Of a stretch of DNA of 64,000 bases, positions 21,778 through 31,232 are shown piece by piece. Positions within the stretch are counted from its first letter, which is position 1. Every line of letters starts with the position of its first letter. The stretch lies in NCBI GenBank assembly GCA_963824705.1, contig CAWGQE010000002.1, positions 98,372-162,371 on the forward strand, read 5' to 3'. The notes beneath the pieces were generated by a model that saw only the letters and a list, made by a program, of their open reading frames with translations, made no database searches and was not told where the DNA came from. The translations under genes and the position numbers were made by a program. This DNA comes from VRUE01 sp963824705. GTDB lineage: Bacteria > Actinomycetota > Thermoleophilia > Solirubrobacterales > 70-9.

Positions 21778-22823
21778 CCTACGACGGCACTGCGGCGGCG
21801 CCGGAGGGGATCGACCGGGCCGGGGTCGAGGCCTGGTTCGAGGAGCGGGTCGAGGGAGCCGAGCTGCCGCTCTCCTTCGAGCGGATCTCCGGCGGCCACT
21901 CCAACCTTACCTACGGCGTCAGCGACGCCGCCGACCGGCGCTGGGCATTGCGCCGACCGCCGCTCGGTAAGCGGCTCGGCTCGGCCCACGACATGGGGCG
22001 CGAGCACAAGGTCGTCTCGGCGCTGGGGCCGAGCGCCGTGCCCGTCGCACCCGTGATCGGGCTCTGCGAGGACGAGAGCGTCAACGGTGCGCCCTTCTAC
22101 GTGATGGAGTTCGTCGAGGGACCGATCCTGCGCGGCCTCGCCGAGGCCGAGGCGTTCCCCGAGGAGTCCGACCGGCGGGCGATCGGCGAGCGCGTCGCCG
22201 ACACGCTGGTCGACATCCACGCGGTCGACCCGGACGCGGCCGGGCTCGGCGACCTCGGTCGCAAGGAGGACTACGTCGCCCGCCAGCTGCGCCGCTGGCA
22301 GGGCCAGTGGGAGAAGTCGAAGACGCGCGAGCTGCCGGCTATCGACGCAGTGCACGAACGCCTCGAGGCGCGTATCCCCGAGCAGGGTCCGGCGACGATC
22401 GTCCACGGCGACTACCGGCTCGACAACATGATCCTCACGCCTAGGGGAGAAGTCGCAGCGGTGGTCGACTGGGAGCTCTGCACCCTTGGCGACCCGCTAG
22501 CCGACGTCGGCCTGCTGATGGTCTACTGGCCCGCGCGGGGCGAGGACCCGGTCGCCCTCGGCCAGCCCGCCAATCTGGCGCCGGGCTTTCCCACCAACGA
22601 GGAGCTGCGCGAGCGCTATGCCGAACGATCCGGCCGTGACCTCTCCGAGCTCGACTTCTTCGTCGCCCTCGGCTACTGGAAGCTGGCGATCATCCTCGAG
22701 GGCGTCTACGCCCGCTACGCCGCCGGCCAGTACGGCAAGGTCGATCCGGGGATAGAACACTTCGCCCGGCTGGTCGAGCGGCTTGCCGAAGCGGCAGATG
22801 AGGCCGAGCAGCGGGGCGTCTGA
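21756..22823 (+). CDS. Phosphotransferase (APH) family kinase, ACAD10/11 N-domain-like
   Basis: A 355-residue aminoglycoside-phosphotransferase-fold kinase. ATP-site region GGHSNLTYGV near 48, catalytic loop HGDYRLDNMIL near 215 (Asp base in HGDYRxDN) and metal-binding Asp in VVDWELCTLGDPLADVG near 236. The closest family is that of the kinase domain of ACAD10/ACAD11, which phosphorylates 4-hydroxyacyl groups before acyl-CoA dehydrogenase action. An acyl-CoA dehydrogenase of matching type is encoded at 25776-27041. Antibiotic resistance is unlikely. ATG 21756 lies inside direct-repeat copy 2. Confidence 0.85.
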   Translation: MGDETTGTYDGTAAAPEGIDRAGVEAWFEERVEGAELPLSFERISGGHSNLTYGVSDAADRRWALRRPPLGKRLGSAHDMGREHKVVSALGPSAVPVAPVIGLCEDESVNGAPFYVMEFVEGPILRGLAEAEAFPEESDRRAIGERVADTLVDIHAVDPDAAGLGDLGRKEDYVARQLRRWQGQWEKSKTRELPAIDAVHERLEARIPEQGPATIVHGDYRLDNMILTPRGEVAAVVDWELCTLGDPLADVGLLMVYWPARGEDPVALGQPANLAPGFPTNEELRERYAERSGRDLSELDFFVALGYWKLAIILEGVYARYAAGQYGKVDPGIEHFARLVERLAEAADEAEQRGV

Positions 22824-22982
22824 ATACCCAGAATTTGTCGGTCAAAGGTCTGCTGGCGTCATCGCCTTGAAGTAGGTTGGCTCTATCGCAGCCAATTCTT
22901 GCGGCCTTGGGTCGCGACGCTCGGCAGCGATCGGCGAATGGGGAGGGCCGGATCTCCTCTCCTGATTCTAATTGGAGGATCG

Positions 22983-23603
22983 ATGACCAAACGTTCACTG
23001 CTAGGACTGACCACGATCGCGGCATGTGTTGCGCTGCTCGTCGCGATGGTTGGAGCTGGCTCAGCGGCTGCCCAATCCAACAACTCACAACAAGCTTCGA
23101 TCAGCAAGAAACACAAAGCAAAGCGCGGTCCGCGAGGCAAGCAGGGCAAAACCGGCAAAACTGGTGCAACCGGTCCAGCTGGCGCCGCAGGTCCGGCTGG
23201 ACCATCGACTGCGTACGGTGTCTTCCACGACGATTTGATCGAACTCGGGACTCATACGTCCTCGACGCCTCTCACTGTGGCGACGCTGGGCAGTCTCCCG
23301 GCCGGTTCGTACGCGATCCAGGCAAAGCTGGTCGCCGATTCCGAGAGCGCCACCGAGGACTACACGAAGTGCACGCTGAGTGCCGAGGGCGATAGCGACT
23401 ACGCGGATGACTATCTGGGCCACGCCGTTGCTGGGGACTCGTTCCGTGCGATCTTTGCCATGCAGCTCTTGCACACCTTTTCGGGTGGCGGAAGCGTCTC
23501 GATCGAGTGCTATCACAGCAATTCTGGTGATCTCGCCTTCGTCAAGGAGATCAAGATCACTGCGATCAAGCTGGGCAGCATCGCAGCGAACAACGGGGTC
23601 TGA
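22983..23603 (+). CDS. Secreted protein with short collagen-like stretch
   Basis: A 206-residue protein with a good ribosome-binding site (TTGGAGGATCG before ATG 22983). Signal peptide residues 1-34, with likely cleavage after SAAA (LLVAMVGAGSAAAQS). Next come a basic patch (KKHKAKRG) and about eight Gly-X-Y triplets (GPRGKQGKTGKTGATGPAG). The C-terminal domain (about 75-200) is beta-rich with two cysteines (KCTLSAEG and IECYHSN), which suggests a globular head like C1q-type or bacterial collagen-like proteins; that is an inference. It resembles the frameshifted gene at 41869. The strand is the same as the neighbouring decapeptide protein, each with its own hairpin after it. Confidence 0.75.
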   Translation: MTKRSLLGLTTIAACVALLVAMVGAGSAAAQSNNSQQASISKKHKAKRGPRGKQGKTGKTGATGPAGAAGPAGPSTAYGVFHDDLIELGTHTSSTPLTVATLGSLPAGSYAIQAKLVADSESATEDYTKCTLSAEGDSDYADDYLGHAVAGDSFRAIFAMQLLHTFSGGGSVSIECYHSNSGDLAFVKEIKITAIKLGSIAANNGV

Positions 23604-23620
23604 ACGGGCCCTTACGCCCT

Positions 23621-23654
23621 CGAGCCAGGGCGGCCTATCGGTCGCCCTGGCTCG
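23621..23654 (+). terminator. Hairpin after the collagen-like gene
   Basis: CGAGCCAGGGCG pairs perfectly with CGCCCTGGCTCG over 12 bp around a 10-base loop, 17 bases after the stop. No T-run follows, as is common for actinobacterial I-shaped terminators. Confidence 0.65.
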
Positions 23655-23799
23655 GTAGCCCCCCAATCGGCGAGGCTGGTCCGTCAAACCTCGGTTCGAG
23701 GCTTGACGATCGGCCGGTGACCTGATTGGGTCCGGTGGTCCCCTGCAACTGGGCACGGAGGCTCGTCCGATTCCCTCGCCCGCGATCAAGGAGAGACTC

Positions 23800-24498
23800 T
23801 TGAAGCAGATCAGCAAGCGGCTCACGTACGCAAACGTGATGTCGTCGCTAGCCGTCTTCCTCATCCTCGGAGGCGCCACTGCCTACGCGGCTGTGAGCAA
23901 GGTCGGTGCCAACGAAATCAAGGCCAACTCGATCAAGACCGGCAAGATCGTCAAGGAAGCCGTGACGGCCGGGAAGTTGAAGAAAGGCGCAGTGACCGAA
24001 AGCCGGATCGCCGATGGTGCGGTAACCACCAACAAGATCGCCAACGATGCGGTCACCGGCGACAAGGTCAAAGAGTCAAGCCTTGGACAGGTTCCAAATG
24101 CGAAGACGCTTGATGGAATTGGCACCTCGGCGTTCTCTCGCGAGGCCAGTTCCTCAACGACGAGCAATGCGCTCGTCGGTGTCAGCGGGACGGCGCGTCA
24201 GGTAAATATCACTGCCCCTCAGAACGGATTCCTGCTTGCTGTCGCGTCGGCCGACGTCTTCGGCAGCGCTGCGAACAGCTATGAGTGCGAATTCAATATC
24301 GACGGCGCGAACCAACCCCAATCGCAGAGGGAGAGCCACCTGGGTACCGAAAATCTAGAGGAGAACTGCGGTACGAATGCGATATTCCCGGTGTCTGCCG
24401 GAACTCACAACGTGAAGTTCAACTTTTTGAACATCGCGGCAACGACGACCGTCGACGAGACCGAGCTCGATGTCGTCTTCATTCCGTTTGCTGGTTAG
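23800..24498 (+). CDS. Secreted or surface protein with six decapeptide repeats
   Basis: A 232-residue protein starting at TTG 23800 behind AAGGAGAG. The N-terminus LTYANVMSSLAVFLILGGATAYAA is the same export signature as in the protein at 18190. Residues 37-96 are six 10-residue repeats (NEIKANSIKT, GKIVKEAVTA, GKLKKGAVTE, SRIADGAVTT, NKIANDAVTG, DKVKESSLGQ). A C-terminal domain of about 110 residues has two cysteines (YECEFNI and ENCGTNA) and beta-strand patterns ending in LDVVFIPFAG. No enzyme motif is visible; a surface stalk plus head is the simplest reading. Confidence 0.75.
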   Translation: MKQISKRLTYANVMSSLAVFLILGGATAYAAVSKVGANEIKANSIKTGKIVKEAVTAGKLKKGAVTESRIADGAVTTNKIANDAVTGDKVKESSLGQVPNAKTLDGIGTSAFSREASSSTTSNALVGVSGTARQVNITAPQNGFLLAVASADVFGSAANSYECEFNIDGANQPQSQRESHLGTENLEENCGTNAIFPVSAGTHNVKFNFLNIAATTTVDETELDVVFIPFAG

Positions 24499-24519
24499 CC
24501 AACAACTCTAAAGCGCTGT

Positions 24520-24554
24520 AGAGAGAAGGCCGGGCGATGCCCGGCCTTCTCTCT
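24520..24554. terminator. Strong bidirectional terminator
   Basis: AGAGAGAAGGCCGGGC-gat-GCCCGGCCTTCTCTCT is a perfect 16-bp stem with a T-rich right flank (CTCTTTG). It lies between the convergent decapeptide protein gene and the HTH gene and can serve both. Confidence 0.85.
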
Positions 24555-24583
24555 TTGCGTGGACCAGTGAACCCATTTTGGGT

Positions 24584-25042
24584 TCACTGTCTTGATTCCG
24601 ACCAGCCGACCCTTTGGGCGACGTGTCGCATTCGCACCAGCAATGCGGCGGAGGGGGTCACTTTGCCGGTGGCATAGGTGGACAGGCGGGAGGCGGAGGT
24701 GCCGATTCGGGATGCGAACTCGGTGCGGGAGAGGCCGGATTCGCGGATGAGCTCGGCGATCTCGGCGGCAACGATCTCGCGCTCCGATCTCTCGGCTTCC
24801 TCGCGAGCCATTTGGATAACGCGGTCCATCGCGTTTGAGACGCCATACGGGTGGCTGTAGGTAAGGACCTCCTCGACTCGGTGAGAGACCAATCCCCACG
24901 GGTCTGCCTGGATCTCCGCCGCCAACCGGCGCCAGTGTGAAAGTTCGCCGCGCTCAAGGGCGGTCTGAATCGCCTCTTGGGGCCACTCCGATACTGGGTC
25001 GTCGGGGGAAGTGTCGACGTTGCGGAAGGCAAGCGCGGTCAT
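24584..25042 (-). CDS. XRE-type HTH protein, putative antitoxin
   Basis: A 152-residue protein with an N-terminal helical domain (about 1-75; WPQEAIQTALERGELSHWRR) and a C-terminal Cro/C1-type helix-turn-helix near 100-150 (SGLSRTEFASRIGTSASRLS). Its ATG overlaps the stop of the nucleotidyltransferase gene upstream (ATGA at 25039-25042), so the pair is translationally coupled. It is the likely DNA-binding repressor for the palindrome at 25751-25776. Toxin-first order differs from classical AbiEi-AbiEii, where the antitoxin gene comes first. An antitoxin role is inferred from context only. Confidence 0.75.
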   Translation of the reverse strand: MTALAFRNVDTSPDDPVSEWPQEAIQTALERGELSHWRRLAAEIQADPWGLVSHRVEEVLTYSHPYGVSNAMDRVIQMAREEAERSEREIVAAEIAELIRESGLSRTEFASRIGTSASRLSTYATGKVTPSAALLVRMRHVAQRVGWSESRQ

Positions 25043-25746
25043 GGGCTGACCATTCGCGCAGAGACATCCGTCAAGACCTCCGTGACCGCGTCCCAGTCGT
25101 TCCAGCGCTTGCGCAGGCGCCGGTATGACGAGAGCTGATCGATGACCGTGCGATCGGCGGGCTGTGGATCGGATAGTTGCCGCACCAGCTGAGACGCAAC
25201 GCCCTCGCCTTCTTCGTGCTGATCGGCGTAGCAGTCGTCAATCCTCATCAGGACTTCGGCTGCCCGGCCGACCCCTAGATGCTCGGATAGCGCGGCGAGG
25301 TCGAGGTAGTCGCGGGTCTGATTGCGCCGCACGATCAGGAACGCCTTGATGCGCAGCGTCTCCTCGATGGTTGGCACCGTGAGCTCGGCCCCCGAAGGGA
25401 GGCTGACCGTGGCGACCTCCAACGGGGTCTTGCGAATCATCTGCCGGACTCCCGCCTCGATCCCGTCGAGGTTCCCCAGGATCACCTTTCCCGGGACGAC
25501 CCTGTTCGTCGCCCAACCCTCGTCTTCCTCGACCGCTTCGAGCACCATCTCGAAGCGGTCGGAAAGATCGGCGAGGACGTGATCGTGGTCGCTCGATTCC
25601 CGATGGTCCGCGTAGAGGATCGCCGCGGTGCCGCCCACCAGAACCGCACCCGGAACCAGCCGCTGCAGGTGCGCCGCGGACTCCAGCAAGGCGACGAATT
25701 GGGGATCTCGCCCTCCGACCCCTGCTTTCGCCTGCCAGTCATTCAC
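25039..25746 (-). CDS. AbiEii-like nucleotidyltransferase, putative toxin
   Basis: A 235-residue protein of the nucleotidyltransferase fold. Near residue 37 is VLVGGTAAILYADHRESSDHD, which gives the GG and DxD-type metal-binding pattern. A later stretch IKAFLIVRRNQTRDYLDLAAL near 135-155 matches the K...RDxxDL motif of the AbiEii/AbiGii toxin group, which modifies RNA or NTP-linked targets in abortive infection and toxin-antitoxin systems. The coupled downstream gene encodes an HTH protein. Start ATG 25746. It could instead be a non-toxic NTase; activity is not shown by the sequence. Confidence 0.75.
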   Translation of the reverse strand: MNDWQAKAGVGGRDPQFVALLESAAHLQRLVPGAVLVGGTAAILYADHRESSDHDHVLADLSDRFEMVLEAVEEDEGWATNRVVPGKVILGNLDGIEAGVRQMIRKTPLEVATVSLPSGAELTVPTIEETLRIKAFLIVRRNQTRDYLDLAALSEHLGVGRAAEVLMRIDDCYADQHEEGEGVASQLVRQLSDPQPADRTVIDQLSSYRRLRKRWNDWDAVTEVLTDVSARMVSP

Positions 25747-25750
25747 AGGG

Positions 25751-25775
25751 ATAGATTATCAGATCAGATAATCTA

Positions 25776-25776
<1 letters not shown>
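25751..25776. promoter_or_regulatory. Palindromic operator of the nucleotidyltransferase/HTH operon
   Basis: ATAGATTATC-agatca-GATAATCTAT is a perfect 10-bp inverted repeat, AT-rich in a GC-rich setting. It starts 4 bases upstream of the nucleotidyltransferase ATG. It overlaps the first base of the acyl-CoA dehydrogenase stop (25776-25778). The direct motif ATCAGAT also recurs. This fits an autoregulatory site for the HTH protein. Confidence 0.75.
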
Positions 25777-27041
<1,265 letters not shown>

Positions 27042-27094
27042 CGGTGGGGCGTCCTCTCCTCGGTTCCGGTCGGGGAACGGTATCGGGGCCGTGC

Positions 27095-27658
27095 TCAGCG
27101 GCGGCTGTAGCGGGCGAAGAGCTCGCCGTCCTCCTCAAGCAACCAGTTCAGCTCCAGTGGCTCCACGCCCGGCAGATCGCCCTCGAGGATGCGCGGCGCG
27201 ATGCCGCCGACCAGCTTCGGCGCGATCGTCAGGAAGAGGTCGTCGACGAGGCCGGCGGCCTGCAGCGCGCCATGAAGCGTCGGGCCCCCCTCGCACAGAA
27301 GCGTCTTCACGTCTTCCTCGCGCAGCGACCGCAGGAGCGCCGGCAGGTCAACTTTTCCCCGCGGGCCGCTCTCGACCACGACGAGCCGCCTGCCGATGTC
27401 GCCGTAGCCCTCGGCCCGCATCGTGCCGGCGCCGATCATCACCGCGTCGAAGCGGGTGCGCAGCCCGACCAGCATCGCGGTGTCGTCGGCCGAGCCGATC
27501 GGCCCCGAGACCCCGTCGATCGCCGCCCGCCCGTCGACAGTGGCGGCGAAGTTCATCGCGACGAAGGGGCGATCGTCGTGCGAGTGCTCCCAGGGCCGAT
27601 AGGCGTCGAGCTGTTCCTCGACGGTGGTGGTGCCGGGATCGGGAAGGAGGCGCCGCAC
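27095..27658 (-). CDS. RibD C-terminal/dihydrofolate-reductase-fold reductase, short form
   Basis: A 187-residue NADPH-dependent reductase of the RibD-C family, related to the pyrimidine reductase of riboflavin synthesis. Visible motifs: FVAMNFAATVDGRAAIDG near 32, DAVMIGAGTMRAEGYG near 72, LLCEGGPTLHGALQAAGLVDDLFLT near 125. Relatives usually have 45-60 more residues between the AGTMRAEGYG and LPALL segments; here only about 20 remain, which shortens the NADPH-side region. There is no obvious frameshift, so it may be a compact variant. It lies 54 bases from the acyl-CoA dehydrogenase and 22 bases downstream of the sulfotransferase on the same strand. Confidence 0.8.
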   Translation of the reverse strand: MRRLLPDPGTTTVEEQLDAYRPWEHSHDDRPFVAMNFAATVDGRAAIDGVSGPIGSADDTAMLVGLRTRFDAVMIGAGTMRAEGYGDIGRRLVVVESGPRGKVDLPALLRSLREEDVKTLLCEGGPTLHGALQAAGLVDDLFLTIAPKLVGGIAPRILEGDLPGVEPLELNWLLEEDGELFARYSRR

Positions 27659-27679
27659 AGGCGCAGCGTACTCAGCCGC

Positions 27680-28669
27680 TCAGGAGTAGTCGTGCCAGCC
27701 GGCGAACTCGCGGCCGGCGAACTCCTGCAGTCCGGCGACGTCGGCGCTGAAGCGGCCGCGGACCGTCTCGAAGAGGTCGTCGGGGAGCTTCGGCTTCGGC
27801 GCCGGGGGCTTCTCGGGATCGTGGACGACCTTCTCGACGATCCAGCGCAGCGACTCGGGCAGGCGGTCGAAGTTGCGATCGAAGGAGCGCAGGCCCGGCA
27901 GTTTCACCAGCTTCTCCATCACCTGGTATTTGTCGCCCTGCTTGGCGCTCGACTTCTCCCACTCGCGGTCGAACTGCTCCGATGTGAAGGTCTCATCGAC
28001 GCCGGCGAAGCGGAACGCCTTGCGCATCGTCTCTTCGCGTTCGGATTGCAGCTCCTCCTGCGTGATCACCTCGATCTGCGAGCGGTCGAACAGCTCGAGG
28101 TAGGGCTGCAGCTGCATCCAGAACATCGAGCGCTGGATGTAGGAGGAGTCGGGCTCCGACAGGGTCGGGACGAGCTCACGGGTCTCGTAGCCGGCGCCGG
28201 TCGCGTGAACCCAGTGGGAGAGGATGCGCTTGATCGGGTCGCGGACCATGTAGAGCAGGCGGGCGTCGGGACAGTGCTCCTTGATCCGCTCCGGCACGCC
28301 CTGGAAGCGCGGCAGGTTGGTGTAGTGGGGCGACGACTCCCCGCGCACCTTGAAGCGATCGTCGAAGCGGCTCGCGTACCAGTCGAGGCCGAGGTCCCAG
28401 TTCAGCTCCTCGACGAAGAAGTTGAGCTCCTTTGGCTTCGACATGTGGATCTGGGGGTGCAGGCCGAGGTAGTGGTGGATGCTCGTCGTGCCGCACTTCA
28501 ACCCGCCGATGATGATCAGGTTGGGCAGCTCGGCATGGCGCTTGCGGCGGCGCCGGAAACGGCTGCCGCGGTCGCCGGTGAAGCGCTCGCGGGCACGCGC
28601 GCACATCGCCTCATCGGCGGGATCGCGGGGGGCTGCGGGCATGGTCGGAGTCGTCTTTGGCTCTGACAC
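27680..28669 (-). CDS. PAPS-dependent sulfotransferase
   Basis: A 329-residue cytosolic sulfotransferase. The 5'-phosphosulfate loop is near residue 54 (IIGGLKCGTTSIHHYL) and the 3'-phosphate-binding motif is near 143 (VRDPIKRILSHWVHA). Family enzymes move sulfate from PAPS to a hydroxyl group of a lipid, sugar or protein; the acceptor is unknown. The N-terminus (about 1-48) is a charged tail rich in Arg and Pro. It starts 21 bases from the divergent membrane protein gene at 28691, so the two share a very short promoter region. Confidence 0.9.
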   Translation of the reverse strand: MSEPKTTPTMPAAPRDPADEAMCARARERFTGDRGSRFRRRRKRHAELPNLIIIGGLKCGTTSIHHYLGLHPQIHMSKPKELNFFVEELNWDLGLDWYASRFDDRFKVRGESSPHYTNLPRFQGVPERIKEHCPDARLLYMVRDPIKRILSHWVHATGAGYETRELVPTLSEPDSSYIQRSMFWMQLQPYLELFDRSQIEVITQEELQSEREETMRKAFRFAGVDETFTSEQFDREWEKSSAKQGDKYQVMEKLVKLPGLRSFDRNFDRLPESLRWIVEKVVHDPEKPPAPKPKLPDDLFETVRGRFSADVAGLQEFAGREFAGWHDYS

Positions 28670-28690
28670 GAGCGGGCTAGTCTAGCTGCG

Positions 28691-29689
28691 ATGCCACTCG
28701 CCGACTTCGCGTCCAGTGCCGAATCCTTCGCCCACGCGGCGACGGCGTTCTTCCAGCATCTTTCGGACATCCGCTGGACGCCTTTCGCGCTCGCGCTGGG
28801 CTGCCTGGCGGGGATGCAGCTGGCGCGGGCCTGGGCTTGGCGCAACGTCCTGCACGCCGCCTATCCGGGGGTCCGGATCTCCTTCCTGGAGCTCTCCGCC
28901 GCCTACCTGGCCGGGGCGGGGATCAACGCGATCGTCCCCGCCCATGCCGGCGACGTGACCAAAGTCTTCCTGGTCAAACGCCAGATCCCCGGCTCCTCCT
29001 ACCCCGCGGTCACCTCCTCCTTCCTCGTCCAGACCGTCTTCGACACGACGGTCGGCTTGCTGGTGCTCCTCTACGCGGTCTCGCAGGGCCTGCTGCCCAA
29101 GCCGCCAGAGTTGCCCGACCTGCCGGCATTCGAGATCTCCTTCTGGGCCGAACACCCGCAGGTCTTCCTGATCGCGTTGGGTGCGCTGCTGGTCGGAATA
29201 GCCGTCGCGATCTACCTGCTGGCGCATCGCGTGCGTCGCTTTTGGGACCGGGTTAAACAGGGGGTCGCCATTCTCACCAAGCCGCGCCGCTACCTGCGCG
29301 AGGTGGCGGCCTGGCAGGGGTTCGGCTGGCTACTCCGCTTCGCCGCCTTCTGGTTCTTCCTCGAGGCCTTCGGCATCGGCGGGTCGGTCGGCAACGTGAT
29401 GCTGGTGATGAGCGTGCAGGCGATCGCGAACATCGTCCCCTTCACGCCCGGCGGCGCCGGCGCCCAGCAGGCGCTCCTCGTCGCGACCCTGCACGGCCCG
29501 TCGCGCTCGGCCGTCCTCTCCTTCTCGGTCGGGACGCAGATAGCGATGGCGGCCTGGTCGGTAGTGCTCGGCTTCGCCGCGATCCTGCTGGTCTTCCGCA
29601 CGACCGACTGGCGAGGCTTGATTCGCCAGGCGGAAGAAGATGCCGAACCGGCCGGGATGAGCGGCCGGCCAAGCTCGGCGGAAGGCTGA
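28691..29689 (+). CDS. LPG synthase-type transmembrane protein (UPF0104 flippase-like)
   Basis: A 332-residue protein with seven or eight hydrophobic segments. It carries the family landmarks AAYLAGAGINAIVPAHAGDVTK near residue 75 and IANIVPFTPGGAGAQQALLV near 244, with the conserved P-G-G-x-G. This matches the integral-membrane half of lysylphosphatidylglycerol synthases and AglD-like proteins, which move or modify lipids. The soluble aminoacyltransferase half is absent, so transport or glycolipid handling is more likely; that is inferred. The C-terminus is a short hydrophilic tail. It is divergent from the sulfotransferase gene. Confidence 0.85.
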   Translation: MPLADFASSAESFAHAATAFFQHLSDIRWTPFALALGCLAGMQLARAWAWRNVLHAAYPGVRISFLELSAAYLAGAGINAIVPAHAGDVTKVFLVKRQIPGSSYPAVTSSFLVQTVFDTTVGLLVLLYAVSQGLLPKPPELPDLPAFEISFWAEHPQVFLIALGALLVGIAVAIYLLAHRVRRFWDRVKQGVAILTKPRRYLREVAAWQGFGWLLRFAAFWFFLEAFGIGGSVGNVMLVMSVQAIANIVPFTPGGAGAQQALLVATLHGPSRSAVLSFSVGTQIAMAAWSVVLGFAAILLVFRTTDWRGLIRQAEEDAEPAGMSGRPSSAEG

Positions 29690-29714
29690 ACAGCACGCCG
29701 GGTCCAGGTGCGGG

Positions 29715-30089
29715 CTATTGGGTTTCCGGTGGCCTCAACTGCGTGCAGGATCGGATGCCAAGGTAATGCGGATGGAGGCTGGGGCTCTTGCCTTGGATCG
29801 ACCATTCGATCAGGTTGAGGCAGCGGTTTCGCGATCCGTCTTCCCCATCGACCGTGAGAAAGAAGCCACAGCGCACTCGGTGTTCGGAGATACGCTGGCA
29901 GCTACTGGGACGAGACGCCACGCAGGTTCCTGGGCTTTCTTCGTTGACGCTCTCGCAGAGCAGCTTCGCAAAGGTCTTGCTGGCATTGGCAGCCCGTGAC
30001 GCTTCCAGCGTGTGGGCCTCGCTCATTGCCGCAAACGCCAACGTCGCGATCAGCACCGCCAGTATCGACGGCGTCCTAAAAGTCGCCAT
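29715..30089 (-). CDS. Small secreted cysteine-rich protein
   Basis: A 124-residue protein. ATG 30089 is chosen over the longer frame to 30257 because it is preceded by AGGGGCAGGGGA and begins a clear signal peptide (residues 1-22, SILAVLIATLAFAAMSEA). The mature part has six cysteines (LLCESV, GTCVAS, SSCQRI, VRCGFF, NRCLN and RSCTQ), enough for three disulfides. I do not recognise the family. The AT-rich stretch 30176-30205 upstream (AAAAATACTGCATATTTTATT) may hold its promoter. Confidence 0.6.
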   Translation of the reverse strand: MATFRTPSILAVLIATLAFAAMSEAHTLEASRAANASKTFAKLLCESVNEESPGTCVASRPSSCQRISEHRVRCGFFLTVDGEDGSRNRCLNLIEWSIQGKSPSLHPHYLGIRSCTQLRPPETQ

Positions 30090-30222
30090 TCCCCTGCCCC
30101 TTTCGCATTGGACGAGACGAGAGAGGCAAACAGGCCTCTCGCGCGCCGCATCCTTCCAGCTTGGCGCAGGCGTGTCAATAAAAATACTGCATATTTTATT
30201 ATGCTTGTCCTTTTCATTTGCG

Positions 30223-30870
30223 TCAGCTCGACCAGCCGGGGTAGCGGCTCTGCACATGCCACCGCCATGGCGGTTCTTCGCCCGGCGGAAACTCGTAGTG
30301 GTCGCGGCCCGGAAGGGTCTCCAGAGGGATCAGCGCTGGGTCGTCCTTCAGCAGGACCCGGACGTTGCTCGCCGCGTCGATCTGGGCTTGGTCGGCTCGG
30401 CGCACTATCCGTTCCCAGCCGAGGCTCGGGCGGTAGAGCCAGTAGGTCAGCTCGACCCAGCCCAGTGTGCGGCGCCGATCTTCGATCTGGGTGAAGGCGG
30501 TAGTGCGCTGCCCGGATGTTGTGACGCGAGGGCCTGCGGCCACGGCGCAGCTCTGGCGCCGGCAACGACGGAAGTCGACCGGGACCAGCGGCAGCCCTCC
30601 TGGGCTCGGTAGGGCCGCCGGGGACGGGGCCAGAGCACGGGCGAGGCGGGCCAGCGGCCAGCCGTAGGCCGGCACCAGCGGGTGGTGGTGGCAGGCATCG
30701 GGTAGCCGAGGTGCGCAAGCGATCCGCCGCGCGATTGCGCTGCCAAGGGCATTCCGGGGGTCGACCTCGCCACCCGAGGCAAGCGCGGCGATCGTTGCCA
30801 GCAGAAGCAGCGCGATCAGCGCCGTCAGGCCGGCCTGCTCGACGCTCGCCGATCCCCTCTCGCCTTGCAT
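30223..30870 (-). CDS. Pilin/TadE-like N-terminus protein with large exported domain
   Basis: A 215-residue protein whose N-terminus ERGSASVEQAGLTALIALLL resembles the Flp/TadE class of prepilin-like sequences (short basic leader, Glu five residues after the Gly, then a hydrophobic helix to residue 32). The rest is outside the membrane: Pro/Arg-rich with four cysteines (IACAP, DACHHH, RRCRR and SCAV) and a C-terminal Trp/Pro-rich segment (GEEPPWRWHVQS). No peptidase or pilus gene is in the window. It may be a minor pilin-type surface protein; that is inferred. It is divergent from the gene at 30963. Confidence 0.6.
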   Translation of the reverse strand: MQGERGSASVEQAGLTALIALLLLATIAALASGGEVDPRNALGSAIARRIACAPRLPDACHHHPLVPAYGWPLARLARALAPSPAALPSPGGLPLVPVDFRRCRRQSCAVAAGPRVTTSGQRTTAFTQIEDRRRTLGWVELTYWLYRPSLGWERIVRRADQAQIDAASNVRVLLKDDPALIPLETLPGRDHYEFPPGEEPPWRWHVQSRYPGWSS

Positions 30871-30920
30871 GGGAGCGACGCTAGGCGGCGAGGACGCGCG
30901 CGTGGTGCGCCAAATGCAAG

Positions 30921-30956
30921 GACTCAGTGCCCTGACTGAGTCAGTCTGCTTACATT
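30921..30956 (+). promoter_or_regulatory. Inverted repeat and -10 in front of a leaderless small gene
   Basis: GACTCAG and CTGAGTC (30921-30927, 30936-30942) form an inverted repeat that overlaps the 13-base palindrome CTGACTGAGTCAG (30932-30944). A -10-like TACATT (30951-30956) lies 6 bases before GTG 30963, the spacing expected of a leaderless transcript. Confidence 0.4.
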
Positions 30957-30962
30957 CCCCTC

Positions 30963-31226
30963 GTGGAGGGCTTCAACCTCTTTGGCGACCCCGACGAGTT
31001 CCGCTCCCGCATGGAGGAGCTCAGCGAGCAGATGCAGTCCTCGCAGCGCGTTGCCTGGGCCGACAACGCGATCCGCCTCGCGGCCGACCTGACCGTGGCC
31101 TCGATCGAGCGGATCGAGCTGACCGGCAGCAGCGACGAGCAGGCGATGCAGGTGCGCGACGCGATCCGCGTCCTCTTCCCCGAGGCCGTGACCCTGGTCC
31201 GCGAGGCCAGGGAAGGTCTTTCCTGA
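30963..31226 (+). CDS. Small conserved hypothetical protein, 87 aa
   Basis: A short, soluble, mostly helical protein starting GTG 30963 (MEGFNLFGDPDEFRSRM). It is rich in Glu, Gln and Ser, has no cysteine and no membrane helix. I do not recognise it. It ends 6 bases from the convergent gene at 31233. The upstream palindrome suggests regulated, leaderless expression. Confidence 0.55.
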   Translation: MEGFNLFGDPDEFRSRMEELSEQMQSSQRVAWADNAIRLAADLTVASIERIELTGSSDEQAMQVRDAIRVLFPEAVTLVREAREGLS

Positions 31227-31232
31227 GCGCCG

